The notes under the pieces: generated by a model
Seen by the model: the letters and a program-made list of their open reading frames with translations, nothing else
The model's database searches: none
Told to the model about the DNA's origin: nothing
Source of the DNA: Billgrantia campisalis
GTDB lineage: Bacteria; Pseudomonadota; Gammaproteobacteria; Pseudomonadales; Halomonadaceae
NCBI RefSeq assembly: GCF_022341425.1
Contig: NZ_JABFUC010000013.1
Coordinates: 1-64,000 of the forward strand
DNA length: 64,000 bases
Direction: 5' to 3'
Program-made: the position numbers and the translations under genes
Shown here: positions 56,983-64,000 of the stretch, piece after piece
Layout: each line of letters begins with the position of its first letter
Numbering within the stretch: position 1 is the first letter of the stretch

Positions 56983-57261
56983 CTAGTGCGGGGCACCTTC
57001 CGGATCGATGGTCCTATAGACAAGGCGCAGCTCATCCACCGACAGGTGCTCCAGCCGCCCGGACAGCAGGTCGCTGATCTTCTGGGCAGGCAGCCCGGCG
57101 CGCCGGGCGATCTCTCGGCTGCCGAGGTCTGACACGGCAATCAGCCGGGTCAGGATGCGCATGAGGCGTGTACGTTTTTCCAGGTCCCTGACGTCGAGGT
57201 CAGGGCATCTAGGCGGAGGTTCGTTGCGCTCCGCGCTGACGGTATGGCGTGCCGGGCTCAT
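56983..57261 (-). CDS. Small helix-turn-helix protein
   Basis: 92 aa from ATG 57261 (GGAGCATC just before it). A central helix-turn-helix (LTRLIAVSDLGSREIARRAGLPAQKISDLLSGRLEHLSVDELR) resembles XRE-type regulators and antitoxins. No toxin gene is adjacent. Its own terminator follows. Probably a small DNA-binding regulator of unknown target. Confidence 0.8.
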   Translation of the reverse strand: MSPARHTVSAERNEPPPRCPDLDVRDLEKRTRLMRILTRLIAVSDLGSREIARRAGLPAQKISDLLSGRLEHLSVDELRLVYRTIDPEGAPH

Positions 57262-57372
57262 GATGCTCCATTGGGCGGTTTCGACACCCACATCATGGGG
57301 GCTTTTGCGGGGTTTTGCCAGTCCCGTTTCGATGATGCTTTGGTGGCAGCGGGAAGGGGGCGATGGCGGGGC

Positions 57373-57401
57373 GAGGCGGGGGCCGGGCAGGCCCCCGCCT
57401 C
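57373..57401 (-). terminator. Strong hairpin after dctM (possible terminator)
   Basis: A perfect 12-bp stem GAGGCGGGGGCC / GGCCCCCGCCTC with a 5-base loop, 18 bp after the stop of the minus-strand TRAP operon. It lacks a clear T-run, so it may instead protect the 3' end. Confidence 0.5.
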
Positions 57402-57418
57402 GGGGTTTGCGAGAGTGG

Positions 57419-58738
57419 CTAGAAGAGCAGATTGGGCAGCCACAGGGCGATGCTCGGGAAAGCCACGATCAGCGCCAGGCCGAGGATCTGCAGCCCCACG
57501 AAGGGTAGGGCGGAGCGGTAGATGTCGACGATGGTGATCGACTTGGGTGCCACCGATCGCATGTAGAACAGATTGTAGCCGAAGGGTGGCGTCAGGTAGG
57601 CGGACTGCATGCTCAGGATGAATAGCACCGCAAACCAGATGGGGTCGAAGCCCAGTTCGCGCACGATGGGCACGTAGAGCGGCACCGTGATGAACAGGAT
57701 GGCGAAGTCATCCAGAAACATGCCTAGCACGAAGAAGCTGAGCAGCATGAAGATGATCACGGCATAGGGGGAGAGGGCGAAGTCCTCGACCATGTCACTG
57801 ATCACCATGCCGGCGCCCAGGCCCATGTAGATCCGGCTGAAGAAGACCGCGGCAATGGCAATCCAGATCAGCATGCCGGTGATCTGGGTGGTGTTGAGCA
57901 TCACGTAGCGCAGCAGCTTCCAGCTGAGCTTGCCGCGCGCGGCGGCGATCAGCAGGGCCCCGCCAGCGCCAACCGCTGACGCCTCGGACGGTGAGGTGAT
58001 CCCGCCGATGATGCTGCCGAGCACCGTGACCACCAGCAGGCCTGGCGCCAGGATATGGCGCAGGGACTGCAGCTTCTCCTTGGTCGTGAACCGTTCCTCC
58101 GGCGGTGTGGCAGGCCCGAGCTCCGGATTGAAGCGGCAGCGGATCAGGATATAGGCCATGTAGATACCGGCCAGCATCAGGCCCGGCATCAGGCCGGCAG
58201 CGAACAGCTTGCCCACCGACTCCCGGGCCAGGAAGGCGTAGACGATCATCAGCACGCTGGGCGGGATCAGAAAGCCCAGGGCGCCGCCGGCCATGATGGT
58301 GCCGGTGACCAGCCGCTTGTGATAGCCGCGCTTGAGCATGGCGGGCAGGGCGATGATGCCGAGGCTGACGGTGGCGGCGCCGGAGACCCCTGCCATGGCG
58401 GCGATCAGCGCACAGATCAGCACCGTGCCCACCCCGAGACCGCCGGGGACGCTGCCCATCAGCTTGTGGATCATGCCGAACAGGTCATCGGTGATACCCG
58501 ATTTTTCGAGCACGAGACCCATGAAGATGAATAGTGGCAGGGAGACCAGCAGGAAGTTGGCCATGGCACTGTGGGCCGAGGCCAGCAGCAGGTCCAGACC
58601 GCCCGGGCCGAACATCATGTAGGCACTGCCCATGCCCGAAATCATCAGCGCCAGGGCCAGCGGGGCCCCCATCGCCATGAGCACCAGCATGGAGAGGAAC
58701 ATGATGGCGGTAATTGTCAGGGGCTCGAGTTCAGTCAT
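57419..58738 (-). CDS. dctM: TRAP transporter large permease DctM (second system)
   Basis: 439 aa, about 12 membrane helices, with DctM features MGSVPGGLGVGTVLICALIAAMAGVSGAATVSLG, LGFLIPPSVLMIVYAFLARESVGKLF and SPSEASAVGAGGALL. Partners dctQ and dctP lie upstream in the same direction. Last gene of the operon; 66 bp separate it from dctQ. Probably translocates an acid related to GABA or 4-carbon metabolism (see the operator feature at 60625). Confidence 0.94.
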   Translation of the reverse strand: MTELEPLTITAIMFLSMLVLMAMGAPLALALMISGMGSAYMMFGPGGLDLLLASAHSAMANFLLVSLPLFIFMGLVLEKSGITDDLFGMIHKLMGSVPGGLGVGTVLICALIAAMAGVSGAATVSLGIIALPAMLKRGYHKRLVTGTIMAGGALGFLIPPSVLMIVYAFLARESVGKLFAAGLMPGLMLAGIYMAYILIRCRFNPELGPATPPEERFTTKEKLQSLRHILAPGLLVVTVLGSIIGGITSPSEASAVGAGGALLIAAARGKLSWKLLRYVMLNTTQITGMLIWIAIAAVFFSRIYMGLGAGMVISDMVEDFALSPYAVIIFMLLSFFVLGMFLDDFAILFITVPLYVPIVRELGFDPIWFAVLFILSMQSAYLTPPFGYNLFYMRSVAPKSITIVDIYRSALPFVGLQILGLALIVAFPSIALWLPNLLF

Positions 58739-58804
58739 AGTGAAGCCCTTCTTTCGGCACGCCGCCTGAGCGTGCCGGGAATGAGGTGGTTCGCGGAGTG
58801 ACGC

Positions 58805-59350
58805 TCATTGGCCTGTGGCACCTTGATCGTCGCGGGGGTCCCGGTAGGAGATGCCGGCCAGGCGCACAGCGGCACGCACCAGCTCGGCCAGGCACTGGAG
58901 CATCAGCAGGCCCACGGCCACGGGGATGGTGGCCTTGATCGGCCAGAGCGGTGGGCGCCAGACGCTGCGGTTGGAGAATTCGCCGATGCGCCAGGAGTGG
59001 TAGGCGAAGTCCACTGCCATCTGCAGCACGATCGCCAGCACGACCAGGGCCAGAATGAAGATCACCAGGTCGCAGAAGGCCTGGACGCGCCGTGGTAGCA
59101 GGCGATAGATGACGTCGCTGCGCACGTGACCTTGATGACGCAGGGTGTAGCTTCCCGCCAGGATACTGAGTGCACCGAAGAACATGGTCGAAAGCTCGTG
59201 CCCCCAGATCGTGGGGGAATTGAGAATGTAGCGAGCCACGACCTCGAAAAGCAGTACACCGATGATCCCCAGCGTCAGCCAGGAGACGGCCCTCCCGACC
59301 CAGTCGGAAAGGCCGTCCTGCACCCTGAGATAGAGGGTGACTTTACTCAC
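58805..59350 (-). CDS. dctQ: TRAP transporter small permease DctQ (second system)
   Basis: 181 aa with four membrane helices (for example AVSWLTLGIIGVLLFEVVARYIL) and the DctQ region PTIWGHELSTMFFGALSILAGSYTLRHQGHVRSDVIY. The start is GTG 59350, overlapping the end of dctP by eight bases, so translation is probably coupled. Its C-terminal tail is acidic. Confidence 0.9.
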   Translation of the reverse strand: MSKVTLYLRVQDGLSDWVGRAVSWLTLGIIGVLLFEVVARYILNSPTIWGHELSTMFFGALSILAGSYTLRHQGHVRSDVIYRLLPRRVQAFCDLVIFILALVVLAIVLQMAVDFAYHSWRIGEFSNRSVWRPPLWPIKATIPVAVGLLMLQCLAELVRAAVRLAGISYRDPRDDQGATGQ

Positions 59351-60362
59351 TCAGCCGTCCTTGCTCGATGGCGTTGTTGATCAGGATCTCTACGGCACGG
59401 GCGTTGCGTTCGGACTTCTCGGCTTCGGCTTCCCAGATAGGCAGCGAGGCCTCGGCCAGGCGCATGGAGTCTTCCTCCGACAGCATGGCGAACTCGAACA
59501 CCTCGCCCTCGTCGATGATGCGCTGGTTGCCCTCCTCCAGCCAGTTATGGACGTCTAACAGGTACTGGTCGAGCGCCTCGGTCAGGATCTCCTGCTGCTC
59601 GGCGGAGAGGCGCTCCCAGGTGCGGGGATTGATCAGGGCGTTCTCGGTCCAGCCTGGATTGAGCAGGTTGATGTCGGTGTAATGCTTGGCGACTTCGTGG
59701 AGCTTGAGCTGCTCGTATTCCACCGGGCCACCGTAGACGGCGCCGTCGATCACACCGGTCGACAGGGCCACATAGAGCTCCTCGCCCGGCAGGAAGACCG
59801 TCGGGATATCGAACTGCTCCAGCACAGTGGCAATGGAGCTGGTAGCGCGGATACGCATCGATTGCAGATCTTCCAGGCTGGTCACCGGCTCGCGGGTCAG
59901 CAGACCGTAGTCACTGCCGAAGCCGCGGCCGATCAGCTTGACGCCCTGCTCTTCATAGGCCTCTGCGACCAGCTCATCCAGCCCCTGGTTGGCAAAGATG
60001 TCGCGGGCTTCCTCGACGTTGACCCAGGCCCCGGGCAGGCCGCCTTCGATGATGCCGATGCCGACGCGCCCCGGCCAGTAGCTGCCGACGCCGTGGGCGA
60101 TGTCGATGGTGCCGCGAGCCACGGCATCCACGAACTGATCGCTGTCCACCAGCTCGCCACCGCGTGAGAACTGGATGCGAATGGAGCCGTCGCTCGCCTC
60201 GCTGACGCGATCGCGCAGGTCGGCGGCGATGGCGTCGACCTCGGTGCCGTAGAAGGTGTGCATGCGCAGGCGCACGCTATCGGCATACACCAGCTGGCTG
60301 GCGAGGAGGGAAGCGGCTACCGAGGTGGCCAGGGTGGTCTTGAGTAGGGTAGGAAGTTTCAT
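59343..60362 (-). CDS. dctP: TRAP transporter solute-binding protein DctP (second system)
   Basis: 339 aa from ATG 60362 (AGAGG upstream); the frame begins earlier, at 60458, with no support. A signal peptide (LLKTTLATSVAASLLASQLV, cleavage near YA/DS) precedes a DctP fold with LRMHTFYGTEVDAIAADLR, the conserved Arg region SLEDLQSMRIRATSSIATVLEQFDIPTVFLPGEELYVAL and WTENALINPRTWERLSAEQQEIL. Substrate unknown, but the shared operator motif with gabD suggests a compound feeding succinate semialdehyde. Confidence 0.93.
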   Translation of the reverse strand: MKLPTLLKTTLATSVAASLLASQLVYADSVRLRMHTFYGTEVDAIAADLRDRVSEASDGSIRIQFSRGGELVDSDQFVDAVARGTIDIAHGVGSYWPGRVGIGIIEGGLPGAWVNVEEARDIFANQGLDELVAEAYEEQGVKLIGRGFGSDYGLLTREPVTSLEDLQSMRIRATSSIATVLEQFDIPTVFLPGEELYVALSTGVIDGAVYGGPVEYEQLKLHEVAKHYTDINLLNPGWTENALINPRTWERLSAEQQEILTEALDQYLLDVHNWLEEGNQRIIDEGEVFEFAMLSEEDSMRLAEASLPIWEAEAEKSERNARAVEILINNAIEQGRLSE

Positions 60363-60476
60363 AGAGGCCTCTTCGTGATCGAATGTTCGGATTGTTCGTT
60401 GTCTGGATATTGGCCTGTGCCTGATGTCAATTGTGCATATGCGATTCGAGTTAAGCATAAGATAAAAGTGCCCACC

Positions 60477-60501
60477 ATAGAAATTTTCAAAATATTTCTA
60501 T
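60477..60501. promoter_or_regulatory. AT-rich inverted repeat upstream of the second TRAP operon
   Basis: Perfect 8-bp arms ATAGAAAT / ATTTCTAT with a 9-base spacer, 115 bp upstream of dctP and within the only AT-rich patch of the region. It is a candidate operator or promoter part; the binding protein is unknown. Confidence 0.55.
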
Positions 60502-60624
60502 ATTTAGCGGCGGTACTTTTACCCTGCTAACGCTTTGCAGAATGGCGTCGCGGACCGCTGCCCGCACACCTGCTGAGCATCTCAGGCACCGGGGAACGCT
60601 AGCAGCAACGGCAAGCGGGAGGCT

Positions 60625-60655
60625 ATGGACCAATGTCCGTGAAAAATGGACCAAT
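60625..60655 (-). promoter_or_regulatory. Paired MocR-type operator upstream of the TRAP operon
   Basis: Two direct copies of ATGGACCAAT (60625-60634 and 60646-60655), 21 bp apart start to start, about two helical turns. Read toward dctP they are ATTGGTCCAT twice. The same motif pair, in the same orientation relative to its gene, lies upstream of gabD, which the MocR gene faces. Confidence 0.72.
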
Positions 60656-60758
60656 TGGCCTGTCGATGGCGCCGGGGGCGGTTTGACGGACGCCTGCCGG
60701 GGTGTTTCGGGCCGCGAGGGCGGGCGTGGGACTTTGGTCGAGCGGCTGGGAGAGGGCG

Positions 60759-62183
60759 TCAGGCGCCGAGGCAGCGCGTCAGAATATGGCGAAGGCGTAC
60801 CGCCTCGGCGGCCAGGGTGTTGCCGGAGAGCATGCCGATACCCAGGATCAGACCGCTGCGCGGGTCGTTGTCTGAGCAGGCCAGACTCAGCGGGCGGGCG
60901 ACAAGGTGGGATTGCAGGAGTCTGTTGACGATGCGCTTGTCATCGACCCCCGGCGCGAACTGCACGCAGAGGCTGATGGAGTGGCTGGGTGGCGAGACGT
61001 GAGTCACGCCGGGCACCTGTATCAGCTGGTCGTGCATCACCTGCTGGCGGGCCAGGTAGTCGCGCTGGATGCGCCGATACCAGGCATCCAGCTCCCCTTC
61101 GGCGATGAACTGGGCCAGAGCGGCCTGGTCCAGCAGGCGACCCTCGCGGAAGACCTCGCTGCGCAGCTGGTTGAGCGGCTCCACCAGGGCCGGCGGAGCC
61201 ACCAGGTAGCCCAGCCGCAGGCCCGGAAACATCAGCTTCGAGAAGGAGCCCACCAGCAGGTGATTCCCCGAGCGTCCGTTGAACATCAGGTTGGCGCCAT
61301 CCTCGCCGTTGAACTCGTAGTCATCCTCGAGCACGAAGTCGGGCTTAAGGCGCGCGCAGAGCGCCTGTCGATGAGTCGGGGAGGTGGGCACGCTGAGCGG
61401 GTAGTGGTGGGAGCCGGTGAAGTAGGCCAGCCGCACGGGGGCAGAGGGGCCTTGCGTGGCATGCCCCGTGTCGGGTGACCAGGCCAGCTGCTCCACCCGG
61501 GCGCCCGCGGCGGTGAAGACATTGCGCGCGCCCCAGTAGCAGGGCGACTCCATGAGGATCCGATCACCGACGTCGGTGAGGGCCAGGGCGCATAGCTCGA
61601 TACCGTTGTGGGTGCCCTCGGTGATAATGATCTGGTCGGTTTCGCACTCCAGCTGTCGCCAGCGCCACAGGAAGTCGCGGATGGCGCGTTTGAGCGGGCC
61701 GTAGCCGCCGCTGGAGTAGGAGAGCAGCAGGGCGTTGCGCGGCACGGTGACACTGGCATAGAGCTCCCGCCACTTGGCCATGGGGAACTGGGTGATGTCG
61801 GGAATGCCGGGCATGAAGGCGCCGCTCTGGATGGTGCTGGCGCTGGGGGCGTTGAGGATGGAGTTCGCCCGCGAAGAGAGGCGTGGCGGACTTTCCATTG
61901 GCGCCGAGTGGGGCATGCCGGGGCGTCGGGTCCAGGTGCCCTGACCCTGTCCGGTGAGGATAAAACCCTCCTCGCCCAGGCGGCGCATGGCCTGGGCGAG
62001 GGTGTCGCGCGCGACACCCAGCTCCCGGCAGAGCAGACGGTGAGCGGGCAAGCGGCTTCCGGGCGGCCAGTCATACAGGATCGCCAGGCGCAGGGCCTGT
62101 TCGACACGCACGCTCTTGCCCAGGCGTTCGGGCTGCTGGCCGAAGCGGGCAAGTAGCGGGGCGAGCGAGGCGTGAGAGGGCAT
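60759..62183 (-). CDS. MocR/GabR-type regulator (GntR HTH plus aminotransferase domain)
   Basis: 474 aa. N-terminal GntR winged helix (VEQALRLAILYDWPPGSRLPAHRLLCRELGVARDTLAQAMRRLGEEGFI) joined to a type I aminotransferase fold with PLP lysine in LVGSFSKLMFPGLRLGYLV near 314. This is the GabR architecture. Divergent from gabD, so it probably activates gabDT in response to GABA and PLP. It likely also acts at the paired site upstream of dctPQM. Confidence 0.92.
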   Translation of the reverse strand: MPSHASLAPLLARFGQQPERLGKSVRVEQALRLAILYDWPPGSRLPAHRLLCRELGVARDTLAQAMRRLGEEGFILTGQGQGTWTRRPGMPHSAPMESPPRLSSRANSILNAPSASTIQSGAFMPGIPDITQFPMAKWRELYASVTVPRNALLLSYSSGGYGPLKRAIRDFLWRWRQLECETDQIIITEGTHNGIELCALALTDVGDRILMESPCYWGARNVFTAAGARVEQLAWSPDTGHATQGPSAPVRLAYFTGSHHYPLSVPTSPTHRQALCARLKPDFVLEDDYEFNGEDGANLMFNGRSGNHLLVGSFSKLMFPGLRLGYLVAPPALVEPLNQLRSEVFREGRLLDQAALAQFIAEGELDAWYRRIQRDYLARQQVMHDQLIQVPGVTHVSPPSHSISLCVQFAPGVDDKRIVNRLLQSHLVARPLSLACSDNDPRSGLILGIGMLSGNTLAAEAVRLRHILTRCLGA

Positions 62184-62235
62184 AGGGTGGCTATTGGCTG
62201 CGCGGCGGTGCGCCGATTATCACCTGCCGGTCTGC

Positions 62236-62267
62236 ATTGGTCCACCCGAGCGGGGGAAGTGGTCCAT
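62236..62267 (+). promoter_or_regulatory. Paired MocR-type operator upstream of gabD
   Basis: TGGTCCA occurs twice in the same direction (62238-62244 in ATTGGTCCAC, 62260-62266 in GTGGTCCATAGG), 22 bp apart, in the 143-bp mocR-gabD spacer. Direct repeats two helical turns apart are the usual MocR/GabR site form. Confidence 0.75.
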
Positions 62268-62326
62268 AGGTGGCGGGACAGGTTGCTGCTAGCGTGCCGG
62301 TCGATGCCAACAAGAGGAGACCCCCC

Positions 62327-63781
62327 ATGACGCTGATCGACTCGCTGTTGATCGATGGTACGGCCGCAGCCCTGGTGGGCGGAGAGTGGCTGACCGGCAG
62401 CGCTCGCTTTCCCGTGACCAACCCGGCTACCGGGGAGCTGCTCGCCCAGGTGGCCGATCTGGGTGCTGAGGAAGCGCGCCAGGCCGTGGCCGCCGCCGAG
62501 GCGGCCGGTGCCGCCTGGAAGAAAGTTACGGCCAAGGAGCGCGCCGCGCTGCTGCGGGCCTGGTTCCTGCGCATCCAGGAGCAGGCCGAGGGGCTTGCCG
62601 AGCTGATGACGCTGGAGCAGGGCAAGCCGCTGGCCGAGTCACGGGGCGAGGTCACCTATGGCGCCAGCTTCATCGAGTACTTCGCCGAGGAGGCCAAGCG
62701 CATGGCCGGCGAGACGCTGCCCACTCACGCCGCCGACAAGCGCCTGCTGGTGCTGCGCGAGCCGATCGGGGTAGTGGCGGCGATCACCCCCTGGAACTTC
62801 CCCATGGCGATGATCACCCGCAAGTGCGCCCCGGCCATCGCCGCGGGTTGCACGGTGGTCATCAAGCCGGCCGAGGCGACCCCGCTCACCGCCCTGGCGC
62901 TGGCGCGCCTGGCGCGAGAGGCGGGTATCCCGGAAGGGGTGATCAGCGTGGTGACCGCCGCAAGCCCGGCGGCCGTGGGCGAGGTGCTGACCACCGACCC
63001 GCGGGTGCGCAAGGTCTCCTTCACCGGCTCCACCCCGGTGGGCAAGCGGCTCTTGGCCCAGTGCGCCAGCACCGTCAAGAAGGCCTCCATGGAGCTCGGC
63101 GGCAACGCCCCCTTCATCGTCTTCGACGACGCCGACCTAGACGCCGCCGTGGCGGGTGCCATCGCCTCCAAGTACCGCAATGCCGGCCAGACCTGTGTCT
63201 GCACCAATCGCTTCCTGGTCCAGGAGGGGATCTACGACGCCTTCGTCGAGGCCCTCGCCGAAAAGGTCGCCGCGCTGCCCGTGGGCGATGGACGCGCGTC
63301 GGGCGTGATGATCGGTCCGCTGATCAACCAGGCCGCCGTCGACAAGGTGCAGCGCCACGTGGATGACGCCGTGGCCAAGGGTGGCCGCCTGCTGTGCGGC
63401 GGGAAACCCCATGCCCTCGGTCAGAGCTTCTATGCGCCCACCGTGATCGCCGATGCCACCCCGGAGATGTGCGTGGCAAGCGAAGAGACCTTCGGCCCGC
63501 TGGCGCCGGTATTCCGCTTCCGCGACGAGGAGGAGGCGATCGCCATGGCCAACGATACCCCCTTCGGGCTTGCCGCCTACTTCTATGCCCGCGATTACCG
63601 CCGCATCTGGCGCGTCATGGAGGGGCTCGAGTACGGCATGGTCGGGGTCAACGAGGGAATCATCTCCACCGAGCTCGCCCCCTTCGGCGGCGTCAAGGAG
63701 TCAGGCCTCGGCCGCGAGGGGTCGCGCCACGGCCTCGAGGAGTATACCGAGCTCAAGTACGTCTGCGTGGGCGGCCTTTGA
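62327..63781 (+). CDS. gabD: NAD(P)-dependent succinate-semialdehyde dehydrogenase
   Basis: 484 aa aldehyde dehydrogenase that oxidises succinate semialdehyde to succinate. Features: ITPWNFPMAMITRKCAPAIAAG, SFTGSTPVGKRLLAQ, catalytic Glu in MELGGNAPFIVF and Cys near 288 in GQTCVCTNRF (the double-Cys pattern typical of GabD). AGAGGAGA precedes ATG 62327; the earlier in-frame Met at 62270 lacks one. Followed after 61 bp by gabT, so GABA is degraded to succinate by this pair. Confidence 0.95.
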   Translation: MTLIDSLLIDGTAAALVGGEWLTGSARFPVTNPATGELLAQVADLGAEEARQAVAAAEAAGAAWKKVTAKERAALLRAWFLRIQEQAEGLAELMTLEQGKPLAESRGEVTYGASFIEYFAEEAKRMAGETLPTHAADKRLLVLREPIGVVAAITPWNFPMAMITRKCAPAIAAGCTVVIKPAEATPLTALALARLAREAGIPEGVISVVTAASPAAVGEVLTTDPRVRKVSFTGSTPVGKRLLAQCASTVKKASMELGGNAPFIVFDDADLDAAVAGAIASKYRNAGQTCVCTNRFLVQEGIYDAFVEALAEKVAALPVGDGRASGVMIGPLINQAAVDKVQRHVDDAVAKGGRLLCGGKPHALGQSFYAPTVIADATPEMCVASEETFGPLAPVFRFRDEEEAIAMANDTPFGLAAYFYARDYRRIWRVMEGLEYGMVGVNEGIISTELAPFGGVKESGLGREGSRHGLEEYTELKYVCVGGL

Positions 63782-63842
63782 CCCTCGAGCGCGACGCGAC
63801 GCTATCCATCCAACAACCTTTGGACTCCACAGGGACTTCATC

Positions 63843-64000
63843 ATGACCCAGACCTTCTCCAACGCCGAGCTGAACGAGCTCAAGAAGCGCTTCGTGGCCA
63901 ACGGTGCCGCCACCCCCACCGAGCAGTTCGTCGCCCGTGCCGAGAACGCCGAGCTGTGGGATGAGGACGGCCAGCGCTGGATCGACTTCGCTGGCGGTAT
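63843..64000 (+). CDS. gabT: 4-aminobutyrate aminotransferase, N-terminal part
   Basis: The first 52 codons, MTQTFSNAELNELKKRFV then ANGAATPTEQFVARAENAEL and WDEDGQRWIDFAGG, match the N-terminus of GabT (4-aminobutyrate--2-oxoglutarate transaminase). Cut by the window edge. It sits directly after gabD under the MocR-type regulator, as in other gab operons. Catalytic residues lie outside the window. Confidence 0.9.
   Translation, partial: MTQTFSNAELNELKKRFVANGAATPTEQFVARAENAELWDEDGQRWIDFAGG

Larger units (their letters stand above)
60363..60758. other. Regulatory region between the TRAP operon and the MocR gene
   Basis: 396 bp without a gene. It holds an AT-rich stretch (60440-60530) that is the likely dctP promoter, an inverted repeat at 60477-60501, and paired ATGGACCAAT motifs at 60625-60655. 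The rest, towards the end of the MocR gene, is ordinary GC-rich sequence. Confidence 0.65.

Overview
The window is high-GC DNA with tightly packed, often ATGA-overlapping genes and looks like a Halomonas-type (Halomonadaceae) gammaproteobacterial chromosome. This rests on the gene content: recCBD order, several TRAP and tripartite-tricarboxylate transporters, MocR-gabDT, mmsA, a SelD fused to an oxidoreductase, and two GGDEF proteins. The species assignment is inference. I saw no rRNA, tRNA, CRISPR or prophage.

Layout. 1-42: start of a transposase running off the left edge. 71-10052: recC-recB-recD operon (minus), with a structured repeat inserted in frame in recB. 10370-13492: hybrid histidine kinase, flanked on its far side by a decayed copy of the recC 5' end. 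13884-16939: tctCAB tricarboxylate-type transporter. 17051-19878: TRAP transporter dctPQM. 19886-21771: EamA exporter with divergent LysR. 21841-23331: SelO. 23511-26860: Lrp regulator, kynureninase and an NSS-family transporter. 27085-29660: small secreted sulfite-oxidase-fold protein coupled to a GGDEF/EAL protein. 29664-32328: LysR and mmsA. 32386-35597: a P-loop protein, an AhpD-like protein and an unknown protein. 35781-37957: TPP riboswitch, sodium:solute symporter and a Cys-less TenA. 38026-38920: higBA toxin-antitoxin with a duplicated antitoxin tail.

38950-45907 (minus) is the least ordinary part: an apparent five-gene operon for an outer-membrane-like beta protein, a secreted protein, an ECF sigma factor, its membrane anti-sigma factor and a subtilisin. 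Upstream lie two tandem paralogous secreted proteins with conserved cysteines. 46176-47882 is ilvD, followed by the second copy of the structured repeat found in recB.

48073-54243 is a selenium locus: an ABC transporter (probably selenate/oxyanion) and a SelD-oxidoreductase fusion remain intact, while a C-terminal scrap of a SenA/EgtB-type enzyme and a frameshifted, truncated egtD show that a selenoneine/ergothioneine-type pathway was lost. 54331-57261: PAS/GGDEF cyclase and two small proteins. 57419-60362: second TRAP transporter (minus). 60759-64000: MocR regulator divergent from gabD-gabT. Near-identical paired operator motifs lie upstream of both gabD and the TRAP operon, suggesting one GABA-related regulon.
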